DNA from: Chondrosia reniformis
Lineage: Eukaryota; Porifera; Demospongiae; Chondrillida; Chondrillidae
NCBI GenBank assembly: GCA_947172415.1
Contig: OX359202.1
Location: 1,242,501-1,306,500 of the forward strand
DNA length: 64,000 nucleotides
Reading direction: 5' to 3'
Below the pieces are notes generated by a model that saw nothing but the letters and a program-made list of their open reading frames with translations, was not told the origin of the DNA and did not search any database. Positions 58,971-64,000 of the stretch are shown here, in pieces (positions within the stretch are counted from its first letter, which is position 1; every line of letters starts with the position of its first letter). A program made the translations under genes and the position numbers.

Positions 58971-61824
58971 TCATCCTGTATCTTCACTATTTATTGATGG
59001 CTCATAGATTTTGCTACCTTGTTCTTGTTCTGCATAGTCTACCTGCCCTTTCTTCATAGCTTTATTAGGCTGAGTATACAGAGACTGAAGATCATGAGTT
59101 TCCTGTGGTTTCTCAAGGTTCTTCTTCTTCTTGGTCCTGTCAGGTACTGCGTACAGATATGAAGGATCTACTGGAGGTAACTCAGTCTTGTTCACCTCAG
59201 AGGTACTTCTTGTGGAAATATTGATTGATCGTTGCTTGTTTGGAATTGCATAACAATCATTACCTATGGTTTTAGCTATTCTAGATTCATCATCATTATG
59301 GTTGTGGTTGAGATTATATCTAATGACATCATCATCATTATCATGATAGCAATTTTCCTCTACTAAGGTTTGAGGCTGGTTTGCTGTTGTTTCCTCCGTC
59401 TCATTATCAGTATAGTAGTTATACTCAGTTCTCCATTGGCCTTCTTCTTGTTGTTGCATATTTAGTTGTTTTTCTTTTGATTTCCTTTTGTAAATGGTAC
59501 AGGCACATATAAAGGCGATAGGAACACCAGTTATTATTATTAGTAATAGAAGTATTGGAACCACAATTATTACTGTAAAGTCACCTGTAGCTATAGGGAA
59601 AGTAAGATATGAAAATACATTTATAATTCAGAACAAATTGCTATACAGGCAGGATCAAGAAGAAGACAAGGACTCCCAGCTGGGTCATCGATGAAGGGCG
59701 GAGTATGGTCAAGTGGAGAATAAGAGAAAGATAAGGAGAAAACTTTCAATTAGTATCACAGTACATCCTTATCCTCATGTAGAGGAAATTAAATATGTAC
59801 ATATTGTAGGTCATATTAAAGAATGAAATGTAACCAAGGAGCTCGATTATTTCAGAGTATATAAAGCAGGCAATTTTAACTGTTATATAGGTTATTACAG
59901 TATGTAATGTCGAACATTTGATAGTGACTAATTTAAATATTTAATTGAAATCCTCACATATCACTGCTACTCATACACAGACATACGTACCATTTACAAT
60001 AGTAGTGGTTGGTGTTGGTGTTATTGTATATATAATGATACCTATAATTGTAACCTGTATATATAAACTTAAATTGCTAGCTATACGTATAAACTTCAAA
60101 TTTACTTGAGGATGTGTACCTTAATTAGTTTAAATTAAAATTTTTTGCATTATCTTACGTATTCCAATGAATATCATTATGTACTTACATTTTGAGACTG
60201 TGGCACTATTATGTGTATACTCCATGACATCACTAGTATTATTCCCAGCTGAGTTTACAGCCATCACTGTAATGTTGTATGTTGTACCATTCACTAGTCC
60301 TGTCAAGTTGTAGTAGGTCAGGTTACTGGTTGTGTTGGTTGTGTTGGAACCATACTGGATGATATAGTGTAGTTCTCCATTGGGTTCTCTTGGAGGTATC
60401 CAGTTCAGTTCAACACCATCTTGGAACACTCTCGTGAACACAATATTCCTTGGTCTTGTTGGCACTGTATATATATAGTTGTTGGTGCATAAAGTTCAAG
60501 AAGTGGAGTAAAGGTAGTATGGTAGCACATATACGTATATAGATGCAGCTAGAGCCAATATATGTTTGTTTTAATTCAATTCATTAAATTACTAATGTAA
60601 TATTGTACGTAAACTTAGTAAAGAATTCTAGAGTGCATATATACATACCACTTGACTGAGCTCTATAAGTAGCCTCTCTTGGTACTAAACTTATATTTTG
60701 TCCATTAATACTCCACACCTTGACACTGTACAATCCACCTGGTACTACTGCCAACGAAGGAGTTACTCCTGTTACATGTCCAACCTCAACTGGTACTCCT
60801 AGATCTAGACGATCATATCTTGTGACATATTTTCCTCTCTCACCACTGAGGTAGAATATAACAGTTCTCTGATTTATCATTACTTGTGTTATCTCCGGTG
60901 TGTTTTTGTTAACTGAATGTAAACAATCAACAAACCATACCACATGTACTTACGTATATCAACAAAGTTGTATATATGTGTAACTCTATATATACACTTA
61001 CAACTGTTGTCCTCTGATAAGTACAAGTTGATATAATGTTGCCAGCCTTTCATGGTGTCAGTATACGTACAATAGAAGTCATCACTTATGTGTGATGTTT
61101 TCTTAACAAATAGGGTAACTGTTAGACCATCTTTACTCTTATACACATCTTCACTATTTGGTGATGTTGGTATATTGTATCCAGGTCTAACCCATCTAGC
61201 ATTACCACCATTGTACGATCTACACTGTATCTCTCCTATCTCTTGGTCTCCTGCTATTTCTGTGATGTCAGTAATGACAGCTTCATGATCAAGGATTCTG
61301 TTCTGACTAGTAACTATCAAACCTGATCCTATAGCACGGAGAGATGGAACTTGCAATTGTCCTTACATACGTATGTGTGACATGTTGTATATAACTACAC
61401 ATGTTTACCACATCTCACTTGGCTGCTCAGCAGAGAATCTAAACACAGCACTGCTATTCATACCATTAGCCATAACAGAACAGGTATAGTTTCCTCCATC
61501 ACTTGTAGTGATAAGAGGGATTTTCAAGATATGACTTCCAATATTACATGTTCCATTAGGGCAGGTCCATCTGTAGCTAGTTTGTACTCCATAAGGTATT
61601 CCAGTGACTCCACAGACTAGAATAACAGTCTTCCCCAGTTGTACAGTATCACCAGAATCCAGTGTTCTATTTGGTGTGTATCCATCAATGTATACTGTAT
61701 TGATTAGTAATAATTCATTACCTATATATTAGTAATTAAAGAACAAGATAAAGTTCTTACCTGTTACCACACTTCCAATCTCTGTAATATACACAAGTAT
61801 TAGAGCTACAGGACCCAACCTCAT
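58971..61824 (-). CDS. Ig/FN3 single-pass receptor with YxxP cytoplasmic tail
   Basis: Six exons, 61824-61761, 61721-61419, 61361-61002, 60912-60649, 60464-60189 and 59590-58971, join in phase 1 throughout and give 628 aa ending at a stop. Exon 1 is a signal peptide (MRLGPVALILVYITEIGSVV). Exon 2 is an Ig domain (ILVCGV, YRWTCP, SDGGNYTCSV). Exon 3 is a second Ig-like domain (IQCRS, DDFYCTYTD). Exon 4 is a likely FN3-type sandwich. Exon 5 is a clear FN3 (PTRPRNIVFTR, ELNWIPP, YNITVMAVNSAG) with several N-glycosylation sites. The last exon starts with the membrane helix (VIIVVPILLLLIIITGVPIA) and encodes a tail of about 175 residues with no kinase. The tail has YAIP, YAVP and YTQP plus YAEQ and YEPS, candidate SH2-docking tyrosines of the Crk/Nck type. 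Ligand unknown. Confidence 0.85.
59640..59775 (+). mobile_element. Family H2 repeat, diverged copy
   Basis: AGGATCAAGAAGAAGACAAG, then GGTCATCGATGAAGGGCGGA and GGTCAAGTGGAG are recognisable, but the centre of the hammerhead is missing. It lies in the last intron of the Ig/FN3 receptor gene, opposite to transcription. Confidence 0.5.
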
Positions 61825-61954
61825 TGTACGTATAGCTATATGCTTGTAGACAAGACTCTTATCCAAAGTATATAGTGAAAATTGTGTATACTAATGCGTA
61901 TATAAGATATCTAAACTACTTAAGCTTCCATTATCATTAAACAGTAAACAAAGT

Positions 61955-62145
61955 GGTTGTTCTTCCAGGTCATAAATTCTCTTCTTAGTGTGTGCTAACT
62001 GAGTAGTCAGGTCTCTCAGAGCTTGATCAACTTTAAGTTCCAGTTGTTTCACAATAGCACCCAGATCATGATCAGGAGCTGTCTTGCCTCCAGTAATTAG
62101 CAGGAAAGTTGTAATGATGAACAAGTTAACCATATTCCTTCGCAT
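61955..62145 (-). pseudogene. Short-chain collagen copy 5, N-terminal fragment
   Basis: A start codon (62133, or 62145 in frame), signal peptide LFIITTFLLITGGKTAP and about 40 residues of coiled coil (DHDLGAIVKQLELKVDQALR) match copies 2 and 4. Homology stops at DLEEQ, followed by unrelated sequence and a stop. The upstream flank to about 62300 also matches. This fragment sits about 130 bp upstream of the receptor's first exon on the same strand. Confidence 0.75.
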
Positions 62146-63189
62146 ATATAGTGTGTATCCTAAAAATAATATCTAAAGTTGCCGGTATAATATCTGTGGT
62201 TATATAGTTAAGTAAAACCTTTTTATATATCAGAAGCTATGAATATCATTTTGCTCAAAGAATCACTATCAATTGACTGTTTTCTCTGAGTAGAAGCCTT
62301 GTGACATCTATTTCTTCAGAGAAATACGTATAGGTAGGTTATAGTATTTTAGCCTGACTTTTTGTTAATACATTATAACAAAAAATGTATATAAATATCA
62401 TTAAAGAAACTACGTATACTTTAATACATATATATAGCTAATATATACGCACATACGTATATGCCCAAAACTATGTCTATATACACGTATATACATATGT
62501 GTGTGTGTAGAATACAATATATATGTATGTACTTATGTAGAATATATATATACAATATTATATATAAGGACATTGTACATAAATATTTTAGTAAGTATGC
62601 TATCAAACCAATATAAAAATACGTTTCCTTTATGAAAATCTTAAACTAATGTTATATATGAAAATAATTTAAAATGCTTCTGGAAGCCCTATTCAGTATA
62701 GATAGTACATTTTCAATATGTTCAGATATTATACTTACAATAAAAATAGTAAAAGTATAAACAATTTTAAATTGGAAACCTTTTTATTCAAAACAGGTAC
62801 TTACATGTTAATTGATAATAATGAGTTTAATCACAAAATACGAAATACATGTACATGTTTGTGTCACTATACAGTAGCTATGTTAAGGTTTTGTTTGGAA
62901 TCATTTGTGTATATGTTTCACACATTAAGATTTAAAATGCATTTAATATATTATGGCTTAAGTTGAATATATTATATATACTAATATAAACATACGTACA
63001 AACCTTTACTCCATCATAAACATACGTATATACGTAATTATAATGTAACTCATATAAAATCATCAATACACACTTAATAATGTATATATATGCACTCAAA
63101 ATTTACACAATTAATAGTCTGTATATGTACATACGTACGTACATACATATGCTTTGCTTTTTTCAATTCTTATGTATGTGCATTTACTC
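62146..63189. other. AT-rich spacer between the two receptor genes
   Basis: The first 150 bp are the flank of the collagen fragment. The rest is very AT-rich with many TATA and TACGTA strings. It must contain the 3' UTR of the gene ending at 63190. No supported coding region. Confidence 0.5.
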
Positions 63190-64000
63190 TCAAATGTCTT
63201 TAATTTCATTTGGATCCTGCTCAGATACTCCACTTTCATAATTGCTGTCTGCTGACTTGCATGTGTTGTCATTTCCTTGCTCTTCTGAAGAATGTCCCTT
63301 TTCCTTCTTCCTGGTCTTGTCAGGCTGTGAATATAATTGCTCCAAATCATCTGTTTCTTGTTTATTCTTTATTGCATTCTTCTTGGCCTTATCAGGCTGA
63401 GAATATAATTGCTCCAAATCATCTGTTTCTTGTTTATTCTTTATTGCATTCTTCTTGGCCTTGTCAGGCTGTGAATATAATTGCTCCGAATCATCTGTTT
63501 CTTGTTTATTCTTTATTGCATTCTTCTTGGCCTTGTCAGGCTGAGAATATAATTGCTCCAAATCATCTGTTTCCTGTTTATTCTTTATTGCATTCTTCTT
63601 GGCCTTGTCAGGCTGAGAATATAATTGCTCCGAATCATCTGTTTCTTGTTTATTCTTTATTGCATTCTTCTTGGCCTTGTCAGGCTGAGAATATAATTGC
63701 TCCAAATCATCTGTTTCTTGTTTATTCTTTATTGCATTCTTCTTGTCCTTGTCAGGCTGAGAATATAATTGCTCTAAATCGTGACTTTCTTGTTTACTTT
63801 GTCTTTGTTTCATTGTCTTGTCAGGTGTGGCATACAGATAAGAAACGTCGACTGTAGGTTTATCTTTCTCTTCCTCCAAGGCACTACTTGTATTTTTACC
63901 ATTTCCTTTGCTTCCATTGTGCATATTGTCAGGTATGGTATAAATGTTTGCAATTTCATCAGTTACAATTAAGTTTGTATCTTTGCTCTCCGAGACAGAT
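63190..64000 (-). CDS. Receptor tail with tandem YxxP repeats (5' partial)
   Basis: The frame is open from the window's right edge to a stop at 63190 (269 residues visible), so this is the last exon, or part of it, of a larger gene. It is the paralogue of the tail at 58971-59590: SYLYATPDKT matches SYLYAVPDRT, and HDLEQLYSQPDK matches HDLQSLYTQPNK. The LYSQP block then recurs seven times in 24-residue units (KQETDD[L/S]EQLYSQPDKAKK + NAIKN). With YTIP and YATP there are nine YxxP motifs, the pattern bound by Crk-type SH2 domains in p130Cas-like substrates. The sequence is highly charged and disordered, with no kinase or membrane segment in view. An extracellular Ig/FN3 part beyond the edge is inferred from the paralogue. 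Confidence 0.75.
   Translation of the reverse strand, partial: SVSESKDTNLIVTDEIANIYTIPDNMHNGSKGNGKNTSSALEEEKDKPTVDVSYLYATPDKTMKQRQSKQESHDLEQLYSQPDKDKKNAIKNKQETDDLEQLYSQPDKAKKNAIKNKQETDDSEQLYSQPDKAKKNAIKNKQETDDLEQLYSQPDKAKKNAIKNKQETDDSEQLYSQPDKAKKNAIKNKQETDDLEQLYSQPDKAKKNAIKNKQETDDLEQLYSQPDKTRKKEKGHSSEEQGNDNTCKSADSNYESGVSEQDPNEIKDI
63300..63785 (-). repeat. 72-bp coding tandem repeat (seven units)
   Basis: Units are exactly 72 bp (for example TTGCATT at 63372 and 63444) and nearly identical in DNA. The main variable codon gives Leu or Ser before EQLYSQP. In protein order units 2-7 read L,S,L,S,L,L, which suggests that a two-unit (144-bp) block was itself duplicated. Frame is kept because 72 is a multiple of three. 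Confidence 0.92.

Noticed and set aside
59990-60058. Possible extra exon of the Ig/FN3 receptor (VTIIGIIIYTITPTPTTT)
   Set aside because: With usable splice sites its length is 64 nt, which breaks the phase. Exon 60464-60189 joins 59590-58971 directly in phase 1 and yields a single open frame.
63210-63857. 215-residue Leu/His-rich frame on the plus strand
   Set aside because: Antisense shadow of the 72-bp coding repeats. The minus-strand frame shows homology to the paralogous tail and the plus frame shows none.

Overview
This is a eukaryotic, animal window, most likely from a sponge (demosponge). The genes have many short introns and conserved animal architectures: pecanex, mixed-lineage kinase, profilin and striatin. 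They sit beside intronless proteins that resemble the 'short-chain collagen C4' family known from sponges. Non-coding DNA is AT-rich and full of TACGTA-type palindromes, minisatellites and short fold-back repeats. I rebuilt gene models by translating exons, matching splice phases at every junction, and comparing with family sequences from memory.

Layout. (1) 1-24002, minus strand: a pecanex-family membrane protein, 21 exons recovered, 3' end beyond the left edge. (2) 24400-31228, plus: a mixed-lineage kinase (SH3 + kinase + coiled coil), 9 exons, 871 aa. (3) 31800-32219, minus: intronless profilin. (4) 32665-33912, plus: secreted YHYH-domain protein, 2 exons. (5) 34142-34441, minus: small unrecognised protein. 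(6) 34470-48509, plus: striatin, 14 exons, 748 aa, the scaffold of STRIPAK phosphatase-kinase complexes. Neighbours alternate strictly head-to-head and tail-to-tail. One pair of start codons (34441/34470) is only 28 bp apart.

(7) 48447-58220 is a tandem segmental duplication of about 4.9 kb. Each unit starts inside the last striatin exon and carries two short-chain collagen genes. Two collagens look intact (49397-50614 and 54295-55512). The other two are broken, and a fifth fragment lies at 61955-62145. The right-hand unit also received two 698-bp DNA transposons in opposite orientation, forming a 1.47-kb palindrome.

(8) 58971-61824, minus: a complete six-exon single-pass receptor with Ig and FN3 domains and a tyrosine-rich tail. 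(9) 63190-64000, minus: the tail of a paralogue cut by the right edge, in which a YxxP phosphotyrosine-type motif has been expanded in a 72-bp tandem repeat (9 YxxP in 269 residues).

The most unusual nucleic-acid signal is a set of hammerhead self-cleaving ribozyme motifs inside dispersed repeats. Two copies of one family (11730-11774 minus; 21346-21390 plus) have the full canonical core, stem I and stem II. A second, more numerous family of about 220 bp (4.1, 5.5, 5.97, 15.4 and 39.3 kb) carries the same core and the same tiny stem III. Several larger fold-back elements carry a related but non-canonical motif.
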